Positions 47,649 to 57,058 of a stretch of DNA of 64,000 nt are shown in pieces. The stretch comes from Natronobacterium texcoconense (GTDB lineage: Archaea; Halobacteriota; Halobacteria; Halobacteriales; Natrialbaceae). Within the stretch, counting starts at the first letter, position 1, and each line of letters begins with the position of its first letter. A program made the position numbers and the translations under genes. Under the pieces are notes generated by a model. It did no database searches, was not told the origin of the DNA, and worked only from the letters and a program-made list of their open reading frames with translations. The stretch lies in NCBI RefSeq assembly GCF_900104065.1, contig NZ_FNLC01000001.1, positions 496,001 to 560,000 of the forward strand, read 5' to 3'.

Positions 47649-50600
47649 ATGCGGCGCCGGAGCTATCTCGCCGCTGGGGGGAGTCTGGTGGCGGGGCTTT
47701 CGGGAAGCGTGGAAGCGATCGAGCACGAACTCTCGAGACGGGTCCGCGGCGTCCTGGCCTCGCAGGACGGAAGCGAAATCGCGGTTCGAATTCTCGAGAC
47801 GAACGCACCGGTCCGCGGAGGATCGTTGCTCGAAGTACCGATCGAGATCGAAAACAGGGGCGACGAACCGGCGAGACCGGAGGTCCACCTCGAGTACGAC
47901 GGCGAACACCGGTGGACGGTCGAGACGCCCGTCGAGGCCGGGGAGACCGAGACGCTCGAGTACATCAGTTTTCGAACGTACCCGATGGAGTCGGACGGCG
48001 AGGCAACCGTGCGGGTCGAGGCGAACGGAAGCGTCGACGAGCGTGTCGTCGAGATACTCGCCGTCGGGGAACTGGATCCCGACCGGACCAGACCGGATCG
48101 GGAACTCTCGGTCCAGCCCGACACGTCGCTGCTGTTCGAGGTCGAAGGCGTCGGGGAGTACGACGGCCGAACGCAGTGGTTCGTCGACGGCGAGCATGCG
48201 GGGCAGTCGATGGGTCCCTGGTACAGCGCCTACTACGACCACCAGGGAGCCGACTTCTGGCAGACAACGCTCGAGGAGACGGGCACTCGAGCGGTCACGG
48301 CAGCCGTCGGCGACGACGATCGCAGTCGGGCGACGTGGACCGTCGACGTGACGGAAGGCGGCGTCGCGGCACCGACGATCGAGGCCGTTCGGCCGGAAGA
48401 AGAACCGCTCGAGGTAACCGAGAACGAGTCGATCGAACTGGAACTGGACGTCGCCCATCCCGACGGCGCGCTCGACCGCGTCGTCTGGTGGCTCGGGCAC
48501 GCTGACGTCGTCCTCGAGATCACGTCGGTGAACGGGGCCGACGATACGGCGACGCTCGACCTCGAGCGGTACTGTCATGGCTGTCCGATCGTCGTCTGGG
48601 TGGTCGGCGAGAACGGGACCGTCACCTCGGAGAGCCCGTGGGTGATCGACGAGATCGGCGACGCTCCTGACGCGGAGCCGCAGGTGGCGATCACGGGAAC
48701 GAACGACCCCGTCGACGCCGGGGAGGTCCTCGAGGTGAGCGCCGAACTCGAGAACCCGACCGACGACGAGGTGACCCGGGACGTGGAGCTGATCGTCGGC
48801 CACGATCCGGAACTGGTCGACAGTCAGTCGGTGACCGTCGGTCCCGACGAGACCGAGTCGTTCGATCTCGAGTTCGAGACGGCCGAGGTACGGCGCACCC
48901 AGACGTTCCCCGTCCGCGTCGAGACCGAGGAGAGCGCGGACGAGTGGACGGTGACGGTGATCGGCACTGAAGACGTCGGGCCGGACGTGACGATTCTCGA
49001 GACGAATTCGCCGGTCCGGACCGGCGAGTTCCTCGAGGTGACGGCCGAAGTGGAGAACCCCCACGATTCGGCGTTCTCGCGGGAGATACAGCTCGTGGTC
49101 GGCCACGATCCCGACGTAGTCGAGACGAGAGGGCTGACGCTCGAGCCGGGCGAGACCGAGACGGTGACGATGGGCTACGAGACGGCGGTCGTCGAGCGCG
49201 ACCAGGAGTTCCCGGTGCGCGTCGAGACGAAGGGGGACGCCGACGAGGTCCCGATCTTCGTCTACGTCGACGAGCCACCGGTTCTGGTGTCGATCCTCGA
49301 GACGAACGATCCCGTCGTCACTGCCGACGTTCTCGAGGTGATCGCCGAACTCGAGAACGTCGGCGACGCCGAGGCGAGTCAGGACGTCGACCTCGTCGTC
49401 GGTCACGACCCCCAGCGGGTCGACTCCGCCGCCGCGACCCTCGGCCCCGACGAGAGCGAGACGGTCGCCCTCGAGTTCGAGACGGCACTCGTCCGGCACA
49501 CGCAGACGTTCCCCGCGCGAGTGAAAGGAGAGACCGACGCCGACGTTCGAGACGTCGAGGTGATCGGCACCGACGACCTCGACGTCGCAGTGACGATCAC
49601 GGAGACGAACGATCCGGTCGACGCAGGGGAGTTTCTCGAGGTGATCGCCGAGGTCGAGAACGAAGGCGAGACTGCCGTCGAGCAGGAGTTCGAACTCGTC
49701 GTCGGCCACGATCCGACGGTCGAGGACAGCGCCGTCGTTCGGCTCGAGCCCGACGAACGCGAGACGATCGAACTCGGCTTCGAGACGGCGGTCGTCGAGA
49801 GCGATCAGGAGTTCCCGGTCCGAGTCGAGAGCGCGGCTGCTGCAGACGAACGGACGGTAACGGTCCGTGGCACGGGAGACGACGAGGAGGTCGAGTTCGA
49901 TTTCCTCGACTGTACGACGGCCGAGGTCTCGGGCGCGTTCGAAGAGGGTGACGACCTGACCGTCGAGACGCTGTTCGTCGACTCCGCGGGACCGGGCAAC
50001 GCCCACTTCTCCGTCGCGTTCGGCGACGAACTCGAGGCGCCGTTCTCGGGGACGGTTCGGTTCCAGGTCGCCAACGTGCTGGAGACCACGGTCGTCGCGG
50101 AAACAGACGACGAAATCGTCGTCGAGCTACCCGACGAGGGGTTCGGCTCGACGATCCACCTCGTCGCCGTCAACTGGACCAGTCCGGACGAGATCGGCGA
50201 GAGCAACCCCGAGGACTGCGTCGACGAGCGCCGGCCCGAGCGACCGACGATCGCGCTCGAGGAGGTCGCCCTCGTCGCCGGCGACGGGGAGTACGGAACC
50301 CACGCCGTCACCTTCGGTTACGAGAACCCCAACGACCTCCCGCTTGCCGGCGGCGAGTTCGTCTCGGGGACGACTCCCGACGAACCGGCCGTCCTCGAGC
50401 CCGGCACGGACTCGTTCACCGTCGAGTGGACGCCCGAATCGGCCGACGAACGGCTCGTCTGGGAGGTCGACCTCGAGGACTACCTCTACGACGAGGTGCT
50501 CCGGGCCGAGACGGAGCCGGCCGAGGAGTACGCGCCCGCCGAACCCGCGTTCTTCGAGGTGACGATCCTTCAGGCGCCGGACGTCGTCGAGGTCGGCGAT

Positions 50601-51080
50601 CCGATCGAGGTGACCGCCGAGATCGAAAACGTCGGCGACGATCCCGGAGAACGGCTCGTCGAGTTGACCCTCGAGGGACGAGGGACCGTCGACGCGACGT
50701 GGTTGTCGCTCGAGGGAGGCACCGCCGAGACCGTCGTGCTGTCGTACCCTGCGACGCCGGCGGACGCGGGCGACCGGTCCGCGACGGTGAGTACAGACGA
50801 CGACGCCGACTCGGTGCAGGTGACAGTGGAAGAGCTCGACCTGCCGGAGGATCCGGTAGAAGAGGACGATGCAGTGGTAGAAGAGGAGACGGAGACGGAC
50901 GATCCACCCGAGGAGACGGCCGACGAGCAACCGCCGGACCCACCGGACGACCCTGCCGACGAAGCGGCGGACGAACCGCCGGCCGACGCCGGGGACGAAG
51001 ACGTTCCAGCGGGAGAAGGCGACGAAGGCGGAAACGGAACCGGAGACGAAAACGAAGACGAAACGACGGGTGACGGGTAG
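47649..51080 (+). CDS. Large exported protein with tandem CARDB-like repeats
   Basis: 1143 residues. An N-terminal twin-arginine-like signal (MRRRSYLAAGGSLVAGLSGS) is followed by Ig-like domains. The core is four tandem ~100-residue repeats starting at about residues 346, 447, 547 and 648; each opens with the pattern ETNDPVDAGEFLEVIAELEN, runs through VVGHDP, and ends FPVRVE...VTVIGTED. A divergent related copy lies near residue 45 and another near 966. The last ~90 residues are almost only Asp, Glu, Pro and Gly, with no membrane anchor or PGF-CTERM motif, so the protein is probably released or held by the acidic tail. Adhesin-like role is inference. Confidence 0.85.
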   Translation: MRRRSYLAAGGSLVAGLSGSVEAIEHELSRRVRGVLASQDGSEIAVRILETNAPVRGGSLLEVPIEIENRGDEPARPEVHLEYDGEHRWTVETPVEAGETETLEYISFRTYPMESDGEATVRVEANGSVDERVVEILAVGELDPDRTRPDRELSVQPDTSLLFEVEGVGEYDGRTQWFVDGEHAGQSMGPWYSAYYDHQGADFWQTTLEETGTRAVTAAVGDDDRSRATWTVDVTEGGVAAPTIEAVRPEEEPLEVTENESIELELDVAHPDGALDRVVWWLGHADVVLEITSVNGADDTATLDLERYCHGCPIVVWVVGENGTVTSESPWVIDEIGDAPDAEPQVAITGTNDPVDAGEVLEVSAELENPTDDEVTRDVELIVGHDPELVDSQSVTVGPDETESFDLEFETAEVRRTQTFPVRVETEESADEWTVTVIGTEDVGPDVTILETNSPVRTGEFLEVTAEVENPHDSAFSREIQLVVGHDPDVVETRGLTLEPGETETVTMGYETAVVERDQEFPVRVETKGDADEVPIFVYVDEPPVLVSILETNDPVVTADVLEVIAELENVGDAEASQDVDLVVGHDPQRVDSAAATLGPDESETVALEFETALVRHTQTFPARVKGETDADVRDVEVIGTDDLDVAVTITETNDPVDAGEFLEVIAEVENEGETAVEQEFELVVGHDPTVEDSAVVRLEPDERETIELGFETAVVESDQEFPVRVESAAAADERTVTVRGTGDDEEVEFDFLDCTTAEVSGAFEEGDDLTVETLFVDSAGPGNAHFSVAFGDELEAPFSGTVRFQVANVLETTVVAETDDEIVVELPDEGFGSTIHLVAVNWTSPDEIGESNPEDCVDERRPERPTIALEEVALVAGDGEYGTHAVTFGYENPNDLPLAGGEFVSGTTPDEPAVLEPGTDSFTVEWTPESADERLVWEVDLEDYLYDEVLRAETEPAEEYAPAEPAFFEVTILQAPDVVEVGDPIEVTAEIENVGDDPGERLVELTLEGRGTVDATWLSLEGGTAETVVLSYPATPADAGDRSATVSTDDDADSVQVTVEELDLPEDPVEEDDAVVEEETETDDPPEETADEQPPDPPDDPADEAADEPPADAGDEDVPAGEGDEGGNGTGDENEDETTGDG
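48684..49884 (+). repeat. Four tandem ~300-bp coding repeats
   Basis: Units begin at 48684, 48987, 49287 and 49590 (periods 303, 300 and 303 bp), all in frame within the 1143-residue protein. Amino-acid similarity between units is high (ETN.PV..GE.LEV.AE.EN, VGHDP, FPVRVE) with different DNA third positions, so the duplications are not recent identical copies, although slippage could still change copy number. Confidence 0.8.
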
Positions 51081-51148
51081 CCGGTAGCGAAACCCTCGGC
51101 GCGAGTCGTCCGCCCACCCCGGGAACTGCCGGTTGCTCGAGCCCGGTA

Positions 51149-51877
51149 CTACTGGAACTCGGCCTCCTCGAGCACGTCGTTCAGATCCTCCCGAATCCGC
51201 TCGCCCATTTCGCGGTCTCGAGCGGTCGTCACGATGCGGTTCTCCTGAACGCTCGAGCCGTTACGAATGAGCATGCGAACGTTGCCACCGTCGTCGGCAC
51301 GGGTGACTTTCGCCCGCAGGCCCGACTGGGAGCCCTTGCCGCCGGCGTCGATGGGGCCGGGAATGACTTTCTTGACGTGTGGGTGGCCGGCGACGGTCTG
51401 GATGGCACGCATCCCGGTTCGGCCGCCGATCAGCGTCGAGTGGCTGCCGCCGATTTTCTCGGCCGGCGGCGTTTCGACGACTTCCAGGGCGCGGTTTCCG
51501 CGCCGGTCGCGGACGGCCTGGACTGGATCGTCGTCGTCGACGCGATAGAACGGATGGTGGACGTCCTCGCGGACCGCACGGATCACGATCCGTTTACCGC
51601 CTGCGTAGACCTCGTCCGGTCGTTTGCGCCGGATCTCGTCCCCGATCAGTCCCGCGAAGTTCCGGAGTTCGATAGGCTCGTTCTCGCCGTCCTCGGGCGT
51701 CGTCGTGATCGTCGTCTGCCCGAGGATCGGTTCCTGTCGGTCCTCGTCGCCGAGCATCGTCAGTGTCGCCCGCTCGCGGCCCGCCTCGAGAACGACGGCC
51801 TCCGTGTTGGCCTCCCGGCAGACGAGACAGAAGTCGCCGGGTTTCTCGAGCGGCGACGCACAGTGGCGACACTCCAT
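51149..51877 (-). CDS. DUF2103 predicted zinc-ribbon protein
   Basis: 242 residues. A C-terminal half carries the DUF2103 core KIGGSHSTLIGGRTGMRAIQTVAGHPHVKKVIPGPIDAGGKGSQSGLRAKVTRADDGGNVRMLI. The N-terminus has a four-cysteine zinc ribbon (MECRHCASPLEKPGDFCLVCRE). The conserved GGSHST and Gly/Lys-rich stretch suggest nucleic-acid contact, but no function is established. It is convergent with the large repeat protein and precedes SurE in the same direction with a 51-nt gap. Confidence 0.88.
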   Translation of the reverse strand: MECRHCASPLEKPGDFCLVCREANTEAVVLEAGRERATLTMLGDEDRQEPILGQTTITTTPEDGENEPIELRNFAGLIGDEIRRKRPDEVYAGGKRIVIRAVREDVHHPFYRVDDDDPVQAVRDRRGNRALEVVETPPAEKIGGSHSTLIGGRTGMRAIQTVAGHPHVKKVIPGPIDAGGKGSQSGLRAKVTRADDGGNVRMLIRNGSSVQENRIVTTARDREMGERIREDLNDVLEEAEFQ

Positions 51878-51928
51878 ACTCGCGGTTTCGTCCGCGCGTG
51901 TAAAATGGACGCGTTTTGCTCGCGGGGA

Positions 51929-52783
51929 TCAGGCGGAGACGATCTCCTCGATGACGTTCCGGACCGGGTCGGTGTCGACGACCTCGTAGGGAGCCACGAG
52001 CGGCGAGATCGAGAGTCTGTCCTCGAGGAGTGCGTGGCGGTCCGTATCCGGCGGGTCCGGAATGTCGCGGTTGGCCATCTGCTGCCAGAGGCGGTTGGTC
52101 AGCCGGAACTGGCCGTCTTCCATGGTGGCGTCCATCTCGTAGACTTCCGTCGGCCGGGTTATTTCGACGCTCTCGATCGGTCGGTCGGGACGGGGAACGT
52201 TGACGTTGAGGTAGTCGATCCGGTCGAAGAGGCCGGTTTCGGGAGCGCCTTCGACGATCGAGGCGGTGATCTCCGCCGCTCGCTCGAAGTCCGCTGGTGA
52301 GATATCGTCGCCTTCGCCCTCGTAGCCGAGCGTGTCCATCGAGACGGCGATCGAGGGGACGTCGAGGAAGGCCGCCTCCATCGCGGCGCTGACGGTTCCC
52401 GAGCGCGAGAGGACGTACGCGCCGAGGTTCGCCCCCGCATTACAGCCCGAAACGAGTACGTCGGGTTCGGGCTCTATGGCGTTGACGCCGACGATGGCAC
52501 AGTCACAGGGCGTGCCGTCGACTGCATAGCCGAGTTCGTGGTCGGTGTGGGGAACCGGGCTGGTGAACGCCTCTTCCGAGAAGTCCACCGTCAGTTCGTC
52601 TATCGTCGTATCGTCCGTGCTCGTCCGGCCGTAGGAGAGGGCACGTCCGACCGCACTCCGGTTCCGGTTGGGAGCGACGACGGTAACCGACCCGACCGCC
52701 GAGAGTGCGTCGTACAGCGCTCGGATACCCGGCGCGTCGATTCCGTCGTCGTTCGTCAGCACGATCTCCGGCGCTCGATTCAT
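51929..52783 (-). CDS. surE: 5'/3'-nucleotidase SurE
   Basis: 284-residue metal-dependent nucleotidase and exopolyphosphatase-like enzyme. Motif IVLTNDDGIDAPGI (metal-binding DD) at about 7-20, APNRNRSAVGRALSY, the signature SGCNAGANLGAYVLSRSGTVSAAMEAA, and FDRIDYLNVNVP are all present. The ATG at 52783 is chosen because a strong SD-like GGAGGGG lies 3-9 nt upstream; the frame is open to 52972 but would overlap the divergent gene. Confidence 0.94.
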   Translation of the reverse strand: MNRAPEIVLTNDDGIDAPGIRALYDALSAVGSVTVVAPNRNRSAVGRALSYGRTSTDDTTIDELTVDFSEEAFTSPVPHTDHELGYAVDGTPCDCAIVGVNAIEPEPDVLVSGCNAGANLGAYVLSRSGTVSAAMEAAFLDVPSIAVSMDTLGYEGEGDDISPADFERAAEITASIVEGAPETGLFDRIDYLNVNVPRPDRPIESVEITRPTEVYEMDATMEDGQFRLTNRLWQQMANRDIPDPPDTDRHALLEDRLSISPLVAPYEVVDTDPVRNVIEEIVSA

Positions 52784-52880
52784 GTCCCCTCCTTCGGATT
52801 CGGGGGAGATATGCGTGTCCGTCCGCCGACGGTGAGGCCGTCCCGAACGCTCAAGACTCGCCGACCCGAACACGTGATAG

Positions 52881-53273
52881 ATGCACCGCCGTGCGCTCCT
52901 CTCGCTCGTCCCTGCCGCGCTGATTCCGGGGGCCGGCTGTCTCGAGTATCTCGACGAGGACGAGGAGATCACCGAACCCGGCGACGTCGAAATCGTCTGG
53001 GACGACCTCGTCCGGGATAATCCGGGGACCGAGGACGAGCGGGTCGCCGTCTGGGGCGTCGTGCGGAACGTCGGCGATCGGACGCTGAGCTACATCGAAG
53101 TTCGGGCGACGTTTTTCGACGCCGAGAGCGATGAACTCGAGAGCGTCATCGAGAACGTCGACGAAGACGTGACCTCCGGCGAGGAGTGGGCCTTCGAGGT
53201 GGAGTTTCCCCACTTCGGCGAACGGGCTGCCGACGTCGAACGGTACGAACTCGAGCCGGCGACCGGCGTCTGA
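52881..53273 (+). CDS. FxLYD-like lipoprotein
   Basis: 130 residues. Lipoprotein signal MHRRALLSLVPAALIPGAGC (lipid cysteine 20), then a single Ig-like/FxLYD-type domain: VEIVWDDLVRDNPGTEDERVAVWGVVRNVGDRTLSYIEVRATFFDAESDELES and WAFEVEFPHFGERAADVERYEL. The pattern of a repeated beta sandwich hung from the membrane is common in haloarchaeal surface proteins. The function is unknown. Divergent from surE. Confidence 0.83.
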   Translation: MHRRALLSLVPAALIPGAGCLEYLDEDEEITEPGDVEIVWDDLVRDNPGTEDERVAVWGVVRNVGDRTLSYIEVRATFFDAESDELESVIENVDEDVTSGEEWAFEVEFPHFGERAADVERYELEPATGV

Positions 53274-53359
53274 GGACTGTCGTCGCTGGCTGTCGGCGAC
53301 GTCGGGCGGCGAATCGAGCGACCGACGGAACGATCGATCGGGTGACCACACGAGGGCAG

Positions 53360-54868
53360 ATGACCGACCACGACGAAGGCGTCTCGACGCTGGCAAAGCA
53401 GGGGAGTATCACGTTCGTCGGGAACGTGATCAACGGGGCGCTGGGCTTTGCCATCGTCATGCTGATGACGCGGTTCGTCAGCCCCTCGGTCTACGGACTG
53501 TTCGTCCTCGCGACTTCGGTCATACTCTTCATGCAGGTGTTCGCGAACCTCGGGTTGCCGCTTGCGATCGACTACTTCGTCCCCCAGTACCTGGACGCGG
53601 ACGAACGCGGGAAGGCGAAGGGCGTGATCGTCCAGGTGACGGCGACCGTCCTCGTGACCTCGTCGCTGGTGGCGTTCGCGTTAGCGATGAGTGCGACCAC
53701 GGTCAGCGAGTTCTTCCAGGAGCCGGCGATGCAGATCGCGCTCCTCTTTCTGTCCGTCACAATCCCGATGCTGGCGATCTACAACGTCTTGCTCACCTCC
53801 TATTACAGCATCAAGAAGCTGCAGTACCGGGTCATCATGCGCGACCTCGTGCGCCCGATCGTTCGCTTTACCGTCACGGCTGGCCTCCTGCTGGTCGGTT
53901 ACGGCCTGCTCGGGCTCATTATCGGCTACGTCGTCGGCCTCGCCGTCGCGATCACGGTCGGTGCGATCGTCTTCACGTACAAGGCCTGGGACCTGCTGAC
54001 GGTCGACGTCGAACTCGTTCCGGCACGGCCGCTCGTGACTTACTCCGTCCCGCTGGCGATGACTAGCGTCGTCTTCGTGTTAATGGGTCACGTCGACTAC
54101 TTCGTGCTCGGTTTCTTCCTCTCGTCCGACGACGTCGGCATCTACCGGGTCGGCTACATGCTCGGCTCCGGACTGATGATCATCTTCAACTCGCTGTCGC
54201 CGGTGTTCAAGCCGCTGATCGCCGAGAAACGAGACGACATCCAACTGGTCCAGTCCCGGTTCCGGACCATGGCCCGCTGGATCGCTGCCATTACGCTCCC
54301 GGTCGCGATCGTCCTCTCGCTTGGCTCGAGTTCGTACCTCTCGGTGCTGTACACGCCACAGTACGCCGAGGCCAGCGCCGTTGTCGTGTTGCTCGCCGGC
54401 GCGTTCCTCTTCAACGTCACCTTCGGTGGTCCCGACGGCTCCCTGCTCCAGGGGCTTGGCTACTCGCGGATGGTCTTCGCCAACACGCTGGTTCTCTTCG
54501 GCGCGAACTTCCTGCTCTCGATGGCACTCGTCCCGATCTTCGGCATCGAGGGTGCAGCGATCGGCTCCGCGACCGCCCTCTTCCTCGTGGGCACGCTCAC
54601 GCTCGTCGAAATCTACTATCTCGACGGCATCCACCCCTTCACTCGAGATTTCGCAAAGATCGTCGCTGCAGGTGTCCCTGCGACAATCGCTGGCGTTCCG
54701 GTCGTCTCCCTGATCGAGACCGACATCGCCGTCGTGATCGCGCTTCCCGTCGTCGTGATCGGCGTCTACCTGCTCGCGTTGCTGGTGACCGACGCGTTCA
54801 CCGAGGAAGACGCCCGCATGCTCGGGGAGTTCAGCCCGCGACTCGAGAAGTGGCTGCCGGTCAGGTAA
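53360..54868 (+). CDS. Polysaccharide biosynthesis flippase (Wzx/RfbX type)
   Basis: 502 residues with about 14 membrane helices, starting GSITFVGNVINGALGFAIVMLMTRFVSPSVYGLFVLATSVILFMQV, the usual flippase N-terminus. SVPLAMTSVVFVLMGHVDYFVLGFFLSSDDVGIYRVGYMLGSG near residue 220-265 and the C-terminal FLFNVTFGGPDGSLLQGLGYSRMVFANTLVLFGANFLLSMALVPIFGIEGAAIGSATALFLV in outline fit as well. It probably moves a lipid-linked glycan across the membrane; no glycosyltransferase gene is adjacent. The frame is open upstream to 53186, but ATG 53360 starts the homologous region. Confidence 0.88.
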   Translation: MTDHDEGVSTLAKQGSITFVGNVINGALGFAIVMLMTRFVSPSVYGLFVLATSVILFMQVFANLGLPLAIDYFVPQYLDADERGKAKGVIVQVTATVLVTSSLVAFALAMSATTVSEFFQEPAMQIALLFLSVTIPMLAIYNVLLTSYYSIKKLQYRVIMRDLVRPIVRFTVTAGLLLVGYGLLGLIIGYVVGLAVAITVGAIVFTYKAWDLLTVDVELVPARPLVTYSVPLAMTSVVFVLMGHVDYFVLGFFLSSDDVGIYRVGYMLGSGLMIIFNSLSPVFKPLIAEKRDDIQLVQSRFRTMARWIAAITLPVAIVLSLGSSSYLSVLYTPQYAEASAVVVLLAGAFLFNVTFGGPDGSLLQGLGYSRMVFANTLVLFGANFLLSMALVPIFGIEGAAIGSATALFLVGTLTLVEIYYLDGIHPFTRDFAKIVAAGVPATIAGVPVVSLIETDIAVVIALPVVVIGVYLLALLVTDAFTEEDARMLGEFSPRLEKWLPVR

Positions 54869-54871
54869 CTC

Positions 54872-55324
54872 TTATTCGTCGCCGGAACAGTCGAACGACC
54901 GCCAGATGCTCAGGGTCGACTCGAGGTCTTCCCGGAAGGGCTCTCCGATCCGGACCATCACCTCGACGCACTCGAAGTCGTACTCCCGGAGGTCGAGCGT
55001 CCGTTGTTGCTCTTCAGACTGGTCGCTTCGTCGCGCGTGGAGGACGTACTCGCCCGGTTCGGTCGGGATCTCTTCGAAGACCGCCTCGCCTGGGTTTTCG
55101 TTCTCCCCTTCACCGTCGGCTGCTGGCACCTCGAGCGCCCGCTCGTAGACCGACTCGTCGCCGCCGACGATCGTCGCGTGGACGACGTGGCTCTCGTCGT
55201 CGTAGTTGGCGACGGGGATGTGGCCCTCTATCCGGGTATCGACCGCCGATTCCCGACCCAGACAGCCGCCGAGTGCCAGCGGGACGCTCAGTGCGAGGGC
55301 TCGTCGGCGCGTATACGGGGACAT
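54872..55324 (-). CDS. Small Tat lipoprotein of unknown function
   Basis: 150 residues. Signal SPYTRRRALALSVPLALGGC with RRR and lipobox (cysteine at about 21). Mature part VVHATIVGGDESVYERALEVPAADGE, then FEEIPTEPGEYVLHARRSDQ and LDLREYDFECVEVMVRIGE, looks like one beta-sandwich domain ending in a possible disulfide pair (C near 119 and C near 146). Convergent with the flippase gene, 3 nt apart. No family recognised. Confidence 0.78.
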   Translation of the reverse strand: MSPYTRRRALALSVPLALGGCLGRESAVDTRIEGHIPVANYDDESHVVHATIVGGDESVYERALEVPAADGEGENENPGEAVFEEIPTEPGEYVLHARRSDQSEEQQRTLDLREYDFECVEVMVRIGEPFREDLESTLSIWRSFDCSGDE

Positions 55325-55396
55325 ACACACGCAGTAGCTACGACGAACGTATAGGTTTTCCTGTGATTCGTCCGCGGCCGGTTCGCTCGAGTTCCG

Positions 55397-56899
55397 TCAG
55401 TCGTCGACCGTCTCCCGTTCGCCGTCGGCGTGGACGTCAGGACGCTGTGTCGACTCCTCGCCGAGCGGTTCGTCGGCGTCTTCGTCGATGACGCCCTCGC
55501 GCCAGGTTCCGAGTCGGAACCACGCGACTGCGACGACGAACGAGGCGACCATGCCGAAGGAGTAGGCCCACCAGATACCCTCGATTCCGAGGTCGATCCC
55601 CGGCACTGTCGGAACCGTCACGCCGATCCACGGGATCGTCACGGCGGTAAACCCGAGCGCGAGCGCGACGGGAACGCGGAAGATCCACCGCGAGAGGAAC
55701 GAAAGCACCATCGCTTCGCGGGTGTTGCCGGCCCCGCGGAACGCTCCCTGAATGACCATGACGCCGGCGAACAGCGCCCAGAACGGTCCCATGATCCGAA
55801 GGAAGACGACGCCCTCGGCGATCACAGCGGGATCGGAGACGAAGACTGCCATCGCCTGTCCGGGGAAGGCAAACAGCAAGGCTGCGACGCCGAAGATGGC
55901 GAGCATGGTCCCCGCAGTCGCCGTTCGCGTAACTGTAGCGGCGCGGTCGGGCGTCTTCGCGCCGAGGTTCTGGCCGACGCCGGTCGCCGTCGCGTTGCCG
56001 ACGGCACCCGCGACCGCCCACGTCACCGACATGTACCGGACGCCGATCCCGTAGGCCGCCGTCGGTGCCGCGCCGAAGCGGGCGACGAAGCCGGCCATCG
56101 CGACCGACGCGAAACTCCGGGCCCAGCCGTCGATCGTCGACGGATAGCCGACGTCGATCAACTTGCGCTGGATCTCGAGGTTCGGCGTCAGGTCCTGTGG
56201 CCGAAGCCGTACCCCGAACCGACCGTCGAGCAGGATATAGACGCCTGCGACGGCGGCGATCCCTCTCGAGATGAACGTCGCGACGGCCGCTCCCTGGGTC
56301 CCCATCTCGGGGAACGGCCCCCAGCCGAGGATGAAGAACGGATCGATGACGACGTTGATCCCCGCGGAGATGAAGACGAGCCACATCGCCGTCTTCGTGT
56401 CGCCGGCGCCCTGCAGCGAGGCACGGAAGGCGAAGAAGAGGAAGGTAAGCGGCAGTGCGAGGAAGATAACCTCGATGTAGGCCAGCGCCTCGACGAACAC
56501 CTGGTCGCGAGCGCCGATCAGCCACAGCAGCGGCCGCCGGAAGTAGAGCCCGACTGCGGCGAGCACCGAGGAGATCGTGAGCGTCAACAGGATCGTCTGG
56601 GCGACGACCCTGTCTGCCATCCGGTCGTCGTTCGCGCCGACGTACTGGGAGACCAGTGCGATCGTCGCGGCGGTGATCCCCATTGCCGTCGAGACGAACA
56701 TCCACGAGAGCGGGAACATCAGCGAGACGGCGGCGACGGCGTCGCTACTCACCCGGCCGACCCAGAACATGTCCGCCAGGTTGTAGAACGTCTGCAGTAG
56801 ATTCCCGAGGACCAGCGGCCAGGCCAGGTGCAGGAGCTTCGGGGGGATCGCCCCCGTAGTCATGTCGACGCGTTTCCGTTCAGTCTCCGACTCTCCCAC
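55397..56899 (-). CDS. MATE family efflux transporter
   Basis: 500 residues with 12 membrane helices. Two related halves: LAWPLVLGNLLQTFYNLADMFWVGRVSSDAVAAVSL and the corresponding second-half SFASVAMAGFVARFGAAPTAAYGIGVRYMSV. FRASLQGAGDTKTAMWL and FRGAGNTREAMVL are the duplicated MATE loops. It exports cationic or other small molecules using Na+ or H+ gradient. The GTG at 56899 is used because MATE proteins usually have residues before TTGAIPPKLL; ATG 56863 (12 residues shorter) is an alternative. Confidence 0.92.
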   Translation of the reverse strand: MGESETERKRVDMTTGAIPPKLLHLAWPLVLGNLLQTFYNLADMFWVGRVSSDAVAAVSLMFPLSWMFVSTAMGITAATIALVSQYVGANDDRMADRVVAQTILLTLTISSVLAAVGLYFRRPLLWLIGARDQVFVEALAYIEVIFLALPLTFLFFAFRASLQGAGDTKTAMWLVFISAGINVVIDPFFILGWGPFPEMGTQGAAVATFISRGIAAVAGVYILLDGRFGVRLRPQDLTPNLEIQRKLIDVGYPSTIDGWARSFASVAMAGFVARFGAAPTAAYGIGVRYMSVTWAVAGAVGNATATGVGQNLGAKTPDRAATVTRTATAGTMLAIFGVAALLFAFPGQAMAVFVSDPAVIAEGVVFLRIMGPFWALFAGVMVIQGAFRGAGNTREAMVLSFLSRWIFRVPVALALGFTAVTIPWIGVTVPTVPGIDLGIEGIWWAYSFGMVASFVVAVAWFRLGTWREGVIDEDADEPLGEESTQRPDVHADGERETVDD

Positions 56900-57058
56900 G
56901 TGTAGTTCAGTTGCTCGGTCGCCCGGACGCGTGAAAAGGGCTCGCCTCCCGTACCGAGTTGCCGCCTTCGAGCGGGCGACGACCGCCGACTACTGGAAAG
57001 AGGACGGCGACGCGGGCTACTGGAAACATTGATGTATGGGGCGTGGGACCGACTCACT

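Noticed and set aside
47565-50006. 813-residue open frame on the minus strand opposite the large repeat protein
   Set aside because: High-GC sequence gives long shadow frames. The translation is rich in Arg, Asp and Val with no fold signature, and the plus frame has a signal peptide and repeated domains.
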